Below, in pieces: positions 27,816 to 36,204 of a stretch of DNA of 64,000 nucleotides. The translations under genes were made by a program, and so were the position numbers. Origin of the DNA: Sphingobium aromaticiconvertens (lineage in GTDB: Bacteria; Pseudomonadota; Alphaproteobacteria; Sphingomonadales; Sphingomonadaceae); the NCBI RefSeq assembly GCF_037154075.1, contig NZ_JBANRJ010000001.1, positions 62,001-126,000 on the forward strand. The letters run 5' to 3'. Under the pieces are notes generated by a model. It saw only the letters and a program-made list of their open reading frames with translations, was not told the origin of the DNA and made no database searches. Numbering within the stretch: position 1 is the stretch's first letter; each line of letters opens with the position of its first letter.

Positions 27816-28670
27816 ATGACGAACAACAAACCAACCGTCGAAACCCGTCGATGGACCATGGCGGACGGTCGCGCCATCGTCGGCGATACAGGGGGAGATC
27901 CCGCCGCACCGACCGTCGTCCTAATGCATGGCGGGGGACAGACCCGGCATTCCTGGGCAGGTGCGGTCGATGCCCTGCTGCGACAGGGCTATCATGTGAT
28001 CAATTATGATGCAGCAGGCCATGGCGACAGCGACTGGAGCGAGGTCTATACCCTCCATAGCCGATCCTCCGACCTGATGACGATCATCGAGCAGGCAAAC
28101 GGCCCGGTGGCGCTGGTCGGCGCATCGCTGGGTGGGGCTACGGCGATGAGAGCCGTCGCGCATGGTTATCAGCCCGCCGCTCTGGCGCTGGTCGATATCG
28201 TGCCAAGGCCCGACCTGCGCGGCGTCAAGCGCATCCGCGATTTCATGCTGGCGAACAGCGATGGTTTCGCGTCCCTTGACGCGGTTGCCGATGCGATCGC
28301 CGCGTATAATCCGCATCGCCCCCGCCCGCGCGACAATGGCGGCCTGATGCGTAATGTTCGGTTGCGCGACAATGGCCGATATTACTGGCATTGGGACCCT
28401 CGCATTCTTGCGACCGACCTCGATGAAGAACTGAAGGAATTCGAGGATGTGGTGGCCGGACTGCAATCGGCACGGAATGTTCCCCTACTGTTGGTTCGCG
28501 GACTGGCCAGCGACGTCGTCGACGACCATGGTATAGCGGAATTGACGCACACCATGCCGCACATGGAAATATGGGATGTGGCAGGCGCCGGGCATATGGT
28601 CGCGGGCGACCGCAATGATGCGTTCAATCAGGGCGTTCTCGACTTTCTGTCCCGCACCATGCCTGCCTGA
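27816..28670 (+). CDS. Alpha/beta hydrolase
   Basis: This 284-residue protein has the oxyanion HGGG at about 35-38, the nucleophile elbow GASLGG (Ser about 101), an acid residue in LLLVRGLASDVVDD, and His in GAGHMVAGDRND near 258. The fold is that of epoxide-hydrolase or ester-hydrolase-like enzymes. The nucleophile is Ser, which favours ester, thioester or C-C bond hydrolysis (as in the MCP hydrolases BphD and HsaD) over epoxide hydrolysis, which uses Asp. It sits in the operon CoA transferase-MFS-hydrolase. The actual substrate is unknown. Confidence 0.88.
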   Translation: MTNNKPTVETRRWTMADGRAIVGDTGGDPAAPTVVLMHGGGQTRHSWAGAVDALLRQGYHVINYDAAGHGDSDWSEVYTLHSRSSDLMTIIEQANGPVALVGASLGGATAMRAVAHGYQPAALALVDIVPRPDLRGVKRIRDFMLANSDGFASLDAVADAIAAYNPHRPRPRDNGGLMRNVRLRDNGRYYWHWDPRILATDLDEELKEFEDVVAGLQSARNVPLLLVRGLASDVVDDHGIAELTHTMPHMEIWDVAGAGHMVAGDRNDAFNQGVLDFLSRTMPA

Positions 28671-28725
28671 TCCCGGCTTGACAGCAGAAGCTGTCGAGGT
28701 CAGCATGTTCGCATAAAATACGAAT

Positions 28726-28740
28726 GGACGATAATCGCCC
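28726..28740 (+). promoter_or_regulatory. Putative IclR (PcaR-like) operator upstream of P450
   Basis: GGACGATAATCGCCC matches 12 of 15 bases of the remembered PcaR operator and ends 16 bp before the chosen P450 start at 28757. Its presence supports that start rather than an ATG at 28724, which would place the box inside the coding sequence. Confidence 0.5.
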
Positions 28741-28756
28741 ACTATCGGAGATGATT

Positions 28757-29944
28757 ATGCAGCAGACGATATTGGCGGACCTCGACATTCACGCGCCCGA
28801 CGCGCGCGAGGGCGCGGAAACGATATGGGCGCGAATGCGCGAGGCGGACGGGCTGGCCTTCATGCCGGGCTATGGCGGTTTTCATGCGGTCGCGCGCCAT
28901 GACGACCTGATGACCGCGCTGCTTGACCCCCGCCTGTTCGCGTCGGGCGGCGGCATTACCGTTCCCGCCCCCGACGGCGTCCGCAGCCCCCATATCCCTG
29001 CCGAGATCGACCCGCCTTTTCATCGCAGCTATCGCGCCCTGCTGACACCGTATCTGACGCCCCAGAAAGTGCGCGAGCGTGAACCATCGGTCCGGCGGCT
29101 CGTCACCGGCCTGCTCGACGGCATCGGCGACGACCTGCGATTCGATTTCGTCGAGCGGGTCGCCCGCCCCCTGCCCGTCCTGGGTACGATCGACCTGCTG
29201 GGCCTGCCGGTGGAGGACGCCATGTTGCTCGACGGGCTGGTGGTCGAACTGCATGAGGAAGTGGCGACGGGCGTACGGACCGGCGCCGCGCAGAAGCTGA
29301 CCGACTATGTCGAACATGTCATTACCCGCCGCCAGCCACAAGCGAGCGATGCCAGAGCCGACCTGCTTTCCTCGATCCTGTTGGGGACGGTCGATGGGCG
29401 CGCATTGACGCTGGACGAACAGGTTTCGATGATCCGGCTGTTCCTGATCGGCGGGTTCGACACCACCGCGATCGCCCTGGCGACGGCGATCTGGTGGCTC
29501 GCCGAACATCCCGCCGACATAGCGCGCCTTCGCGCCGACCCTGCCCTGATCGACAGCATGATCGAGGATGTCGTGCGCTTCGCGTCGCCCTCCACCTATT
29601 TGCGGCGCACGGTCACGGCGCCGGTCGAACTGGGTGGCACGCAATTACAGGCGGGGGACCAGTTGCTGCTGGCCTTTGGCGCCGCCAACCGCGATCCGGT
29701 CCGGTTCGACCGGCCCGATGATATCGTCCTTGATCGTTCCCCCAATCCCCATCTGGGTTTTGGCGCAGGACATCATCGCTGTGTCGGGTCCTTCTTCGCC
29801 AAGCTGGAAATGCGGGTGGCGGTGCAGGAAATACTGGCTCGCTACGCGCATTTTCGGCTCGATCCCGATCAACCCTGCCGGATGGGCTCCGGCCTCAATC
29901 AGGGCATCACCTTTCTGCCCATGGTTTTTGAGCGCCCTCGCTGA
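28757..29944 (+). CDS. Cytochrome P450 (second copy)
   Basis: This 395-residue soluble P450 has the I-helix motif FLIGGFDTTAIALA, the K-helix region YLRRTV and the heme loop LGFGAGHHRCVGSFF with the ligand Cys at about residue 342. It is a different subfamily from the P450 at 13953-15170, with a classic DTT rather than GLDTV. ATG 28757 is chosen because GGAG lies six bases before it. It stands alone between the hydrolase and DUF35 genes, with its own upstream IclR-type box. No redox partner is encoded nearby. Confidence 0.92.
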   Translation: MQQTILADLDIHAPDAREGAETIWARMREADGLAFMPGYGGFHAVARHDDLMTALLDPRLFASGGGITVPAPDGVRSPHIPAEIDPPFHRSYRALLTPYLTPQKVREREPSVRRLVTGLLDGIGDDLRFDFVERVARPLPVLGTIDLLGLPVEDAMLLDGLVVELHEEVATGVRTGAAQKLTDYVEHVITRRQPQASDARADLLSSILLGTVDGRALTLDEQVSMIRLFLIGGFDTTAIALATAIWWLAEHPADIARLRADPALIDSMIEDVVRFASPSTYLRRTVTAPVELGGTQLQAGDQLLLAFGAANRDPVRFDRPDDIVLDRSPNPHLGFGAGHHRCVGSFFAKLEMRVAVQEILARYAHFRLDPDQPCRMGSGLNQGITFLPMVFERPR

Positions 29945-30064
29945 AACGACGATGCATATCCTTATGCACGGAATTCATTTATCATTTGATGCGACTTCCC
30001 GCCTCTGTTTCGCAAAGCCGATTGCAGGGCGTGAAACTTACCGCTATACGATCTTCGACCAAAC

Positions 30065-30079
30065 GTTCTATATTCGACC
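30065..30079 (+). promoter_or_regulatory. Putative IclR-type operator upstream of the DUF35 gene
   Basis: GTTCTATATTCGACC is the exact reverse complement of 38638-38652, upstream of the thiolase gene. It matches 11 of 15 bases of the remembered PcaR site and ends 52 bp before the DUF35 start. Confidence 0.5.
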
Positions 30080-30131
30080 ATTCTGCTTGGCGTGAATGGT
30101 GCTGGCCGTTGGCGGGCCAAAGGGAGCTGAA

Positions 30132-30581
30132 ATGGAGTATAAGTTCGAGCAAGTGAAGATCGTGGGCGGAATAGGCGCCGACGACGAATTTTGGCGCGGG
30201 CTGGAGCGCGGCGAATTCTGCCTTCCGACATGCGCTTCCTGTGGCACTTGGATGTGGCCGGCGCATTTCCGGTGTGGCGCCTGCGGCGCGTGGGAAATGC
30301 AGTGGAACGCGATCGAACCGCGCGGCACCATCTTCACCTGGACACGCAGCTGGTATGCGTTCGACCGGGTGTCCGAACGTACAGCGGACGTACCCTATGT
30401 ATCGGCAGTGGTGGAAATTCCCCATGCCGGCGGCGCGCGGGTGATGGGCATATATGAAGGCACCGACGAAGCGCTGCGCATTGGCGTCGATGTCGTCGGC
30501 CACATCCTGCCCCCATCGGAAAAGACGAAGGGATACCCGTCTATCGTCTGGCGCCCAGCATCATCTGGCCCGGTCGCATGA
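30132..30581 (+). CDS. DUF35 OB-fold / zinc-ribbon acyl-CoA-associated protein
   Basis: This 149-residue protein has a four-Cys zinc ribbon CASCGTWMWPAHFRCGACG (about 34-52) and then an OB fold ending GHILPPSE. DUF35 proteins are obligate partners of thiolase-like enzymes: ChsH2-DUF35 with Ltp2 in cholesterol side-chain retro-aldol cleavage, BbsA with BbsB, and IpfE with IpfD in ibuprofen breakdown. The next gene (31-bp gap) is such a thiolase-like protein, so the two likely form a complex. The ATG at 30132 has AAGGGAG seven to eight bases upstream; a longer frame from 30096 is less likely. Confidence 0.9.
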   Translation: MEYKFEQVKIVGGIGADDEFWRGLERGEFCLPTCASCGTWMWPAHFRCGACGAWEMQWNAIEPRGTIFTWTRSWYAFDRVSERTADVPYVSAVVEIPHAGGARVMGIYEGTDEALRIGVDVVGHILPPSEKTKGYPSIVWRPASSGPVA

Positions 30582-30612
30582 TGCCGTCGCCAAAGATTTC
30601 TGAAGGATATTT

Positions 30613-31779
30613 ATGATGTCGAAGTTGCGCGGCGCAGCCGCCGTGGTCGGGATCGGCCAGACGCCCTATTATAAGCGCGGAGCCTCTCCCCATCCAGAGA
30701 TCAAGCTGGCGTTGCAGGCCATTGTCGGTGCATGCGAGGATGCCGGGATCGACCCCACGGATGTCGACGGCTTCATTTCCTACGCTTCTGAACGCAACGA
30801 CGCGCAGAAATTAATGTCCGCCCTGGGCACGAAGGAAGTTCGCTTCGCCTCGCTCGCCTGGATTCATGGCGGCGGCATTCCCGGTGCGCTCAGCATCGCG
30901 GCCATGGCCGTCGCCACCGGGCAGGCCAATGCGGTCGTGGTGTATCGGTCGATGGCCGAAAGCAGCACCCAGCGGCTGCGCGTCATGGTGGCGCAGGGCG
31001 ACACGGCGGCGCAATATCTGGTGAACGGCCTGGAATCGCCGGCACAGATCCTGGCTCTGCGCAGCCAGCGCATGATCGAAAAGCATGGCGTTCCGCGCGA
31101 TACGCTCAAGGCGATGGCCCGGGCGACCTATTATCATGCGCGCAACAATCCCCGCGCCTATGGCCGCAATACGGTGCTGGACGACGAAACCTACGACAAT
31201 GCCCGACTGATCTCCGAGCCTTATAATCTGTTCGATTGCTCGCGTGAGAATGACGGCGCGTGCGCGGTGTTGGTGGTGTCCGCCGAGCGCGCACGAGACC
31301 TGCCCCGGAAGCCGGCCTATATCCTCTCCGCGCCGATGGGCACATTGAATGGTGGCGGCGCGCTGGAAGAGAATATCCGGCCCTACAGCTTTGCCGGACA
31401 AGTCGGCGTCGCGACCCGGATGTGGGCCGAATCCGGCTATGGCCCGAAAGACGTCGATGTCGCGCAAATCTATCAGAACATGACCGGCATGGGGGTCGGC
31501 TCGCTGATCGACCATGGATTCTGCACGACGGAGAATGCCGGTGAGTTCATCACCTTCGACAATCTGATCGTGCCGGGCGGGTCGCTGCCGGTGAACACGT
31601 CGGGCGGCGATTTGGCGGAAGGGTTTATTCACGGCATGGGACTGGTCGCCGAAGCCGTCCGGCAGATACGGGGCGATTCCGTCAATCAGGTTCCGGGCGC
31701 GAAATTGTCGCTGATGACGGGCGGCCCCGGCGATACGATGAGCAGCACTGGCCTGCTTGGTAGCGAAGAGACATTATGA
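30613..31779 (+). CDS. Thiolase-like protein of the SCP-x / Ltp2 type
   Basis: This 388-residue thiolase-fold protein has the start AAVVGIGQTPYYKRGA and the later MTGMGVGSLIDHGFCTTENA and PVNTSGGDLAEGFIHGMG segments of SCP-x/Ltp2 proteins. The usual nucleophile motif CxSG is replaced by WIHGGGIPG around residue 93, so the acyl-accepting Cys is missing. This fits Ltp2-type aldolases rather than true thiolases. With the DUF35 partner just upstream, it probably releases a short ketone or acyl unit from a beta-hydroxyacyl-CoA with a branched or tertiary carbon. The reaction itself is inference. An AAGG-bearing ribosome-binding site precedes the paired ATGs at 30613 and 30616. Confidence 0.85.
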   Translation: MMSKLRGAAAVVGIGQTPYYKRGASPHPEIKLALQAIVGACEDAGIDPTDVDGFISYASERNDAQKLMSALGTKEVRFASLAWIHGGGIPGALSIAAMAVATGQANAVVVYRSMAESSTQRLRVMVAQGDTAAQYLVNGLESPAQILALRSQRMIEKHGVPRDTLKAMARATYYHARNNPRAYGRNTVLDDETYDNARLISEPYNLFDCSRENDGACAVLVVSAERARDLPRKPAYILSAPMGTLNGGGALEENIRPYSFAGQVGVATRMWAESGYGPKDVDVAQIYQNMTGMGVGSLIDHGFCTTENAGEFITFDNLIVPGGSLPVNTSGGDLAEGFIHGMGLVAEAVRQIRGDSVNQVPGAKLSLMTGGPGDTMSSTGLLGSEETL

Positions 31780-31811
31780 CCCATTCCACTTCCAGACATG
31801 AAAGCCGCTAA

Positions 31812-33326
31812 ATGTCATTCACCGTTGCCAGCGCTCTCAAATGGTGGGCGCGTGATATCCCGGACACTATTGCCCTCAGCGTCGATGGCGATGCGGTCAG
31901 CTATGCACAAATCCATGACTGGTCCGCCCGTGTCGGTCATCATCTGCTGAAAAGCGGCGTGCGCCCCGGCGACCGGATCATGATCGTGTCGCTCAATTCG
32001 CTGCCCTATGCCCTCCTGATTCTGGCGATGGCGCGGATCGGCGCGATCGGCACGCCCTTGACCTTCCGCTCCAGCGCGGCGGAGATCGCCGAGGCGGTCG
32101 CGAATTTCGATCCGGCCTTCCTCTTCACCGACAATGATCGCGAAGCCGTCGCCATCGACGCGCTGGGCGATCACCGCACCGGCATATTGCGCAACCTGAG
32201 CGAGATCACCGCGTTGCGCGAGGGCGAGCGGCACGACCTGCCGCTGATGGCGGACGAAAATGCGCCGATGTTCGTCATCGCCACCAGCGGATCGACCGCC
32301 AAGTCCAAAGGCGTGGTCCAGACCCAGCGCGGGGTCATGACCTATGCCTGCGAATTTGCGGTGATGGAACCGCGCTGCGGCAAGGGCGCGCGCTTTCTCT
32401 CGCTCGGGCCGTTCAGTTCGCAGTCGGGCTATCTGTTGTTGCTGCAATTCCTGGCCACCGGCGTCAGCATCTATATGGAAACCAAGTTCGAACCGGAGCG
32501 CGCTCTGCGCCTGCTGGTTGAAAAGCAGATCACCATGTTTCTGGCCGTGCCGATCTTTTTCGAGCGGATGGCGGCCCTGCCCGCCTTTGCCGAAGCGGAC
32601 CTTTCCCACCTTTATTTCGGCCAGATCGCTGGCGCGCGGGTGAAATTGTCGCTGCTCAAGGCATGGCGCGACAAAGGGGTTATCCTGCGGCAGGCCTATG
32701 GCTGCACCGAAGCGGGGGGCGGCTGGGCGGCGCGAGACGATACCGCCGTCATCACGCCCGAAAAATGTGGCCGTGGCGGCCTGTTCAACGAATTCGCCAT
32801 CGCTGGCGAGGATGGCGAACTGGCGCCGCCCGGAACCGTCGGCGAGATCCTGTTCCGGGGCTCCTCGCTGATGGGCGGCTACTGGAACAATGCACAAGCG
32901 ACCGCCGACGCGCTCAAGGACGGGTGGTTCCACACCGGCGACCTTGGGCATGTCGACGAATTCGGCAATGTGACCTTTGTCGACCGGCTGAAGGACATCA
33001 TCATTTCAGGCGGCCTCAACATTTCGGCGGCCGAGATTGAAAAGGTGATTGCCGAAGTGGACGGCGTGGAGGAAGTCGCCGTCATCGCGGCGAATGATGA
33101 CATGTTCGGCGAGACGCCCATGGCCGTTATCCATGGCGACAAGGCCAAGCTGTCGATTGCCGATATCATCGCCCACTGCGACAGTGCGCTCGCGAGCTAC
33201 AAAGTGCCACGCTATGTGACGCTGGAAGATGAGCCGCTGCCTCGCCTCCCCTCCGGCAAGATATCGAAGCCCGCGATTCGCGCGCAATATCATGATGCAG
33301 CGGCACGACTAGAGCGCGTGCGCTAA
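31812..33326 (+). CDS. Acyl-CoA ligase (AMP-binding), second copy
   Basis: This 504-residue ANL ligase has motif A3 IATSGSTAKSKGVVQT (about 157), A5 QAYGCTEAGGG, A7 DGWFHTGDLG, A8 FVDRLKDIIISGGLNIS, and the catalytic Lys in PSGKISKP. In A3 the common T-S-G-T-T-G-x-P-K-G reads T-S-G-S-T-A-K-S-K-G, a mild variation. It belongs to a different subgroup from the ligase at 17020. The order DUF35, SCP-x-like, ligase recalls the ipfD-ipfE-ipfF set for aryl-propionic acids. The ribosome-binding site is weak. Confidence 0.9.
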   Translation: MSFTVASALKWWARDIPDTIALSVDGDAVSYAQIHDWSARVGHHLLKSGVRPGDRIMIVSLNSLPYALLILAMARIGAIGTPLTFRSSAAEIAEAVANFDPAFLFTDNDREAVAIDALGDHRTGILRNLSEITALREGERHDLPLMADENAPMFVIATSGSTAKSKGVVQTQRGVMTYACEFAVMEPRCGKGARFLSLGPFSSQSGYLLLLQFLATGVSIYMETKFEPERALRLLVEKQITMFLAVPIFFERMAALPAFAEADLSHLYFGQIAGARVKLSLLKAWRDKGVILRQAYGCTEAGGGWAARDDTAVITPEKCGRGGLFNEFAIAGEDGELAPPGTVGEILFRGSSLMGGYWNNAQATADALKDGWFHTGDLGHVDEFGNVTFVDRLKDIIISGGLNISAAEIEKVIAEVDGVEEVAVIAANDDMFGETPMAVIHGDKAKLSIADIIAHCDSALASYKVPRYVTLEDEPLPRLPSGKISKPAIRAQYHDAAARLERVR

Positions 33327-33345
33327 CCAGCAAAAAGGATAATAT

Positions 33346-34125
33346 ATGATAGTTTCGGGATGTTCCGCCGTCGTGACCGGCGGGGCCAGCGGCCTGGGCG
33401 AAGCGACGGCGCGCGCATTGGCGGCAGCAGGCGTCAAGGTCGCCCTGTTCGACCTTAACCGGGAGCGTGGCGAGGCGGTCGCGGCAGAGATTGGCGGCCT
33501 GATGTGCGAAGTCGACATCACCAGCGACCAGTCGGTCGCCGCAGGCTTTGCAAAGGCGCGCGCCGCCCATGGGCAGGAACGCATCCTCATCAATTGCGCG
33601 GGACGTGGCAATTCGTTCAAGACCGCATCGCGCAATCGGGAAACCGGCGCGATCGAAACCTTCCCGATGGACGGTTTCGAAAAGGTCATCCTGCTGAACA
33701 TCGTCGGCACCTTCCGCTGCATCACGCAGGCGGCGGCGGGCATGATGACCCTTGATCCGCTGGAAGATGGCGAGCGCGGCGTCATCGTCAACACCGCTTC
33801 CGTCGCGGCGGAGGATGGCCAGATGGGCCAGGCCGCCTATGCCTCGTCCAAGGCGGCGATCGTCGGTCTGACCCTGCCGGTCGCGCGCGACCTGATGCGC
33901 GAGGGGATTCGTGTCAACGCGATCCTGCCGGGCATTTTCGATACCCCCTTGTTCGCCACCGCCAAGCCGCAGGTGAAGGAAGCGCTGGCCGCCAACGTTC
34001 CCTTTCCCAAGCGTCTGGGCAGCCCGGCGGAATATGCCAGCCTAGCGCTGGAAATGTGCCGCAACAGCTATTTCAATGGCGAGGATGTCCGCCTTGACGG
34101 AGCATTGCGCATGGGGCCGCGCTGA
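33346..34125 (+). CDS. Short-chain dehydrogenase (3-hydroxyacyl-CoA dehydrogenase type)
   Basis: This 259-residue SDR has the standard TGGASGLG cofactor motif (12-19), FDLNRE for NAD preference (Asp at the end of strand 2), Ser in NTASVAA and catalytic YASSK. The two-residue-longer loop and general layout resemble type II 3-hydroxyacyl-CoA dehydrogenase (HSD17B10-like), which fits beta-oxidation. AAAGGATAAT precedes the ATG. It overlaps the next gene, an enoyl-CoA hydratase, by one base (TGATG at 34123-34127). Confidence 0.9.
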   Translation: MIVSGCSAVVTGGASGLGEATARALAAAGVKVALFDLNRERGEAVAAEIGGLMCEVDITSDQSVAAGFAKARAAHGQERILINCAGRGNSFKTASRNRETGAIETFPMDGFEKVILLNIVGTFRCITQAAAGMMTLDPLEDGERGVIVNTASVAAEDGQMGQAAYASSKAAIVGLTLPVARDLMREGIRVNAILPGIFDTPLFATAKPQVKEALAANVPFPKRLGSPAEYASLALEMCRNSYFNGEDVRLDGALRMGPR

Positions 34126-34904
34126 TGGCCTATGACCATATTAGCGTCGAGCGGGACGGGCCGGTCACGATCCTCACGCTCAACCGGCCCCAAGCCCGCA
34201 ATGCGCTGCATCCGCCAGCGCATTGGGAATGCCATGCGGCGCTCAATGCTTTCGAGGCGGACCCCGATCAATGGGTGGCGATCATCACCGGGGCCGGGGA
34301 TCAGTCCTTCTGCGCTGGCAACGACCTTAAATTCCAGGCGAGCGGTGTCGTGCCGGTGCTGCCGCCAACGGGATTTGGCGGGCTGACCAGTCGTTTCACC
34401 ATGGTCAAGCCGGTCATCGCGGCGGTGAACGGCTATGCGCTGGGCGGCGGGTTCGAAATCGCTCTGGCCTGCGATGTCTTGCTGGCTGCGGAAACAGCCA
34501 CGTTCAGCCTGCCCGAAGCGCGGATCGGCATGGCGGCGCTGGCGGGCGGTTTGCACCGGCTGCCCCGGGCCATCGGCCCGCGCCGCGCCATGCAGATGAT
34601 CATGACGTGCGAGCGGGTGTCCGCCCAACAGGGACTGGATCTGGGCTTCGTCAGCGAAGTTATCGGCGAGGAAGGCGTGCTTGCAGCAGCAAGGCGCTGG
34701 GCGGCGGAAATCTGCAAGGCAAGCCCGCTGGCTATCCAGGCCGCCAAGCAGGCGATGCAGCATGGACTGGATCGTCCGATCGCCGACGCCATGGTCGCGC
34801 AATGGGGATGCCAGGCGATGCGCGACCTGCGGACGTCGGAAGACTGGCTGGAAGGCCCCCGCGCCTTCGCAGAGAAGCGCGCGCCGGTGTGGAAGGGGCG
34901 TTAA
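34125..34904 (+). CDS. Enoyl-CoA hydratase/isomerase (crotonase family)
   Basis: This 259-residue crotonase has the oxyanion loop FCAGNDLKF (about 65) and the second oxyanion strand NGYALGGGFEIALACDV (about 103-119). SLPEARIGMAALAGGLHRLPR follows, carrying the first acid residue. The second catalytic Glu is not obvious, so hydratase and isomerase activity cannot be separated. It would hydrate the ACAD product before the SDR step encoded just upstream. It is the last gene of the plus-strand unit; a terminator overlaps its stop codon. Confidence 0.9.
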   Translation: MAYDHISVERDGPVTILTLNRPQARNALHPPAHWECHAALNAFEADPDQWVAIITGAGDQSFCAGNDLKFQASGVVPVLPPTGFGGLTSRFTMVKPVIAAVNGYALGGGFEIALACDVLLAAETATFSLPEARIGMAALAGGLHRLPRAIGPRRAMQMIMTCERVSAQQGLDLGFVSEVIGEEGVLAAARRWAAEICKASPLAIQAAKQAMQHGLDRPIADAMVAQWGCQAMRDLRTSEDWLEGPRAFAEKRAPVWKGR

Positions 34905-34923
34905 GCCCCTCCCTTTTTTTTTT
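34895..34923 (+). terminator. Intrinsic terminator after the enoyl-CoA hydratase gene
   Basis: The stem GGGGC (34895-34899)/GCCCC (34905-34909) with loop GTTAA is followed by TCCC and a run of ten T (34914-34923). The stop codon TAA lies in the loop. The stem is short, but the T-run is the strongest in the window. It separates this unit from the convergent SDR gene. Confidence 0.7.
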
Positions 34924-35705
34924 CAGAACAGGCCCTGATAGGCGCCGCCGTCATTGACGATATTCTGGCCGGTTACATAGCCCATCTGGGCGGCGGCGAG
35001 CATCGCGATCAGGTCGCCGACCTCCTGCGGGTCGGCGATCCGCGCCGCCGCGCAACGCTGTTTCACTTCATCCTCCACCACTTGATAGGCGACGCCGCGC
35101 GCTTCGGCGCGTCCCCGCAGGGCGGTCTGAAGCGCCTCGGTATTCACCAGGCCCGGAAGGACGCTGTTGATCGTGACATTATGCGGCGCGACGTCCCGCA
35201 CCAGCGACGCGATCGCCCCGGCCAGCGCCAGCCGCGCGGCATGGGAATGGCCGACGCCCGCCTGCGGAAACTTGATGAAGTTGGCCGAGACATTGACGAT
35301 CCGCCCGAACCGCCGGTCCATCATGCCGGGGACATAGCCATAGATCAGGTCCAGCGCCGAAAAGAAATGGGCATCGAACCATCGTTCCCACGCGGCCCGG
35401 TCGAGCGAACCAAAGGGTTCGAATGTTTGCGGCACCCCGGCATTGGCCACCAATATATCGCAAGACGGCACGGCAGCGAGCAGCCCGGCCCGGCCCTGCT
35501 GACTGGTGAGATCCGCCGCATGGAAATCGACGATCGCGCCCGTCTCCCGCGCCAGCACATGCGCCGCTTCCTCAAGCGTCTGCGCCGTGCGCGCGACCAG
35601 CGTCACACGGGCGCCCTCCTTGGCCAGCCGCCACGCCGCCGCCCGGCTGATACCGCGGCTTCCGCCGCACACGATCGCATGTTTCCCCGCTACGCCGATA
35701 TCCAT
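34923..35705 (-). CDS. SDR-fold protein lacking the catalytic Tyr-x-x-x-Lys
   Basis: This 260-residue SDR has the cofactor motif CGGSRGIS (13-20), VANAG (87-90) and the NSVLPGLVNTEA region, so the Rossmann fold is intact. In the active-site helix the sequence is GHSHAARLALAG. Counting back from the conserved NSVLPG, the Tyr position is Ser154 and the Lys position Arg158, while the Ser of the triad (VNVSANF) remains. Either the enzyme uses an unusual mechanism or it is a binding or scaffold protein. ATG 35705 is chosen for its AGGAAA ribosome-binding site. It is the last gene of the minus-strand unit MFS-NTF2-SDR. Confidence 0.85.
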   Translation of the reverse strand: MDIGVAGKHAIVCGGSRGISRAAAWRLAKEGARVTLVARTAQTLEEAAHVLARETGAIVDFHAADLTSQQGRAGLLAAVPSCDILVANAGVPQTFEPFGSLDRAAWERWFDAHFFSALDLIYGYVPGMMDRRFGRIVNVSANFIKFPQAGVGHSHAARLALAGAIASLVRDVAPHNVTINSVLPGLVNTEALQTALRGRAEARGVAYQVVEDEVKQRCAAARIADPQEVGDLIAMLAAAQMGYVTGQNIVNDGGAYQGLF

Positions 35706-35718
35706 TGTATTTTCCTTT

Positions 35719-36204
35719 CTAATCAGGATGTCCGTCGCCACGGACGATCGACAACCGGCGCAGTTCCGCCGTCGCGATTACCCAACCAGACGGTGATGAC
35801 ACATAGCTTTCATGATAATGGCCCGCCCCGCGCAGGATCAGTTGCCCGTCACGATCGCGCAATTCATCGGACATCGCCCAGACGCCACGCGCATTGAAAA
35901 TGTCGATCAGCGCGATCTCGGGCATATGGCACTGATGCAGTGTGTGGATATTTTCCACGACGCTGCGGATGCGCGCGACGATCGCCGCACGACCGTGGCT
36001 GATGCGCGGTTCCGGCAGGGGCGGCTTCCATTGCCCGGTCCATGGATCACGTACCGATCCGCCGAACCGGTGATGAAAAATCGCATCGGGCGCGAAGACG
36101 GAGGCCAGCCCCGCCCAATCCTTCGTGTCGACGCAGCGGCAATAGCGCGCCTTTAGCTGGCGAATATCCTCCAGCGCCATCAGCCGATCCAACGCACCGG
36201 TCAT
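35719..36204 (-). CDS. SnoaL/NTF2-like family protein
   Basis: This 161-residue protein has the cone-shaped NTF2-like pattern: IRQLKARYCRCVDTKDWAGL at the start, the FAPDAIFHH strand, and HESYV near the C terminus. Homologues include scytalone dehydratase, ketosteroid isomerase-like proteins and the SnoaL_4 group, often found in steroid or polycyclic catabolic clusters as isomerases, dehydratases or unknowns. Asp/His residues suitable for acid-base chemistry are present (YCRCVD, FHHRF). It overlaps the MFS gene by ATGA (36201-36204). Confidence 0.82.
   Translation of the reverse strand: MTGALDRLMALEDIRQLKARYCRCVDTKDWAGLASVFAPDAIFHHRFGGSVRDPWTGQWKPPLPEPRISHGRAAIVARIRSVVENIHTLHQCHMPEIALIDIFNARGVWAMSDELRDRDGQLILRGAGHYHESYVSSPSGWVIATAELRRLSIVRGDGHPD

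Noticed and set aside
30096..30131. Upstream extension of the DUF35 protein
   Set aside because: The 12 extra residues are unconserved, and the AAGGGAG ribosome-binding site lies inside them, directly before ATG 30132.
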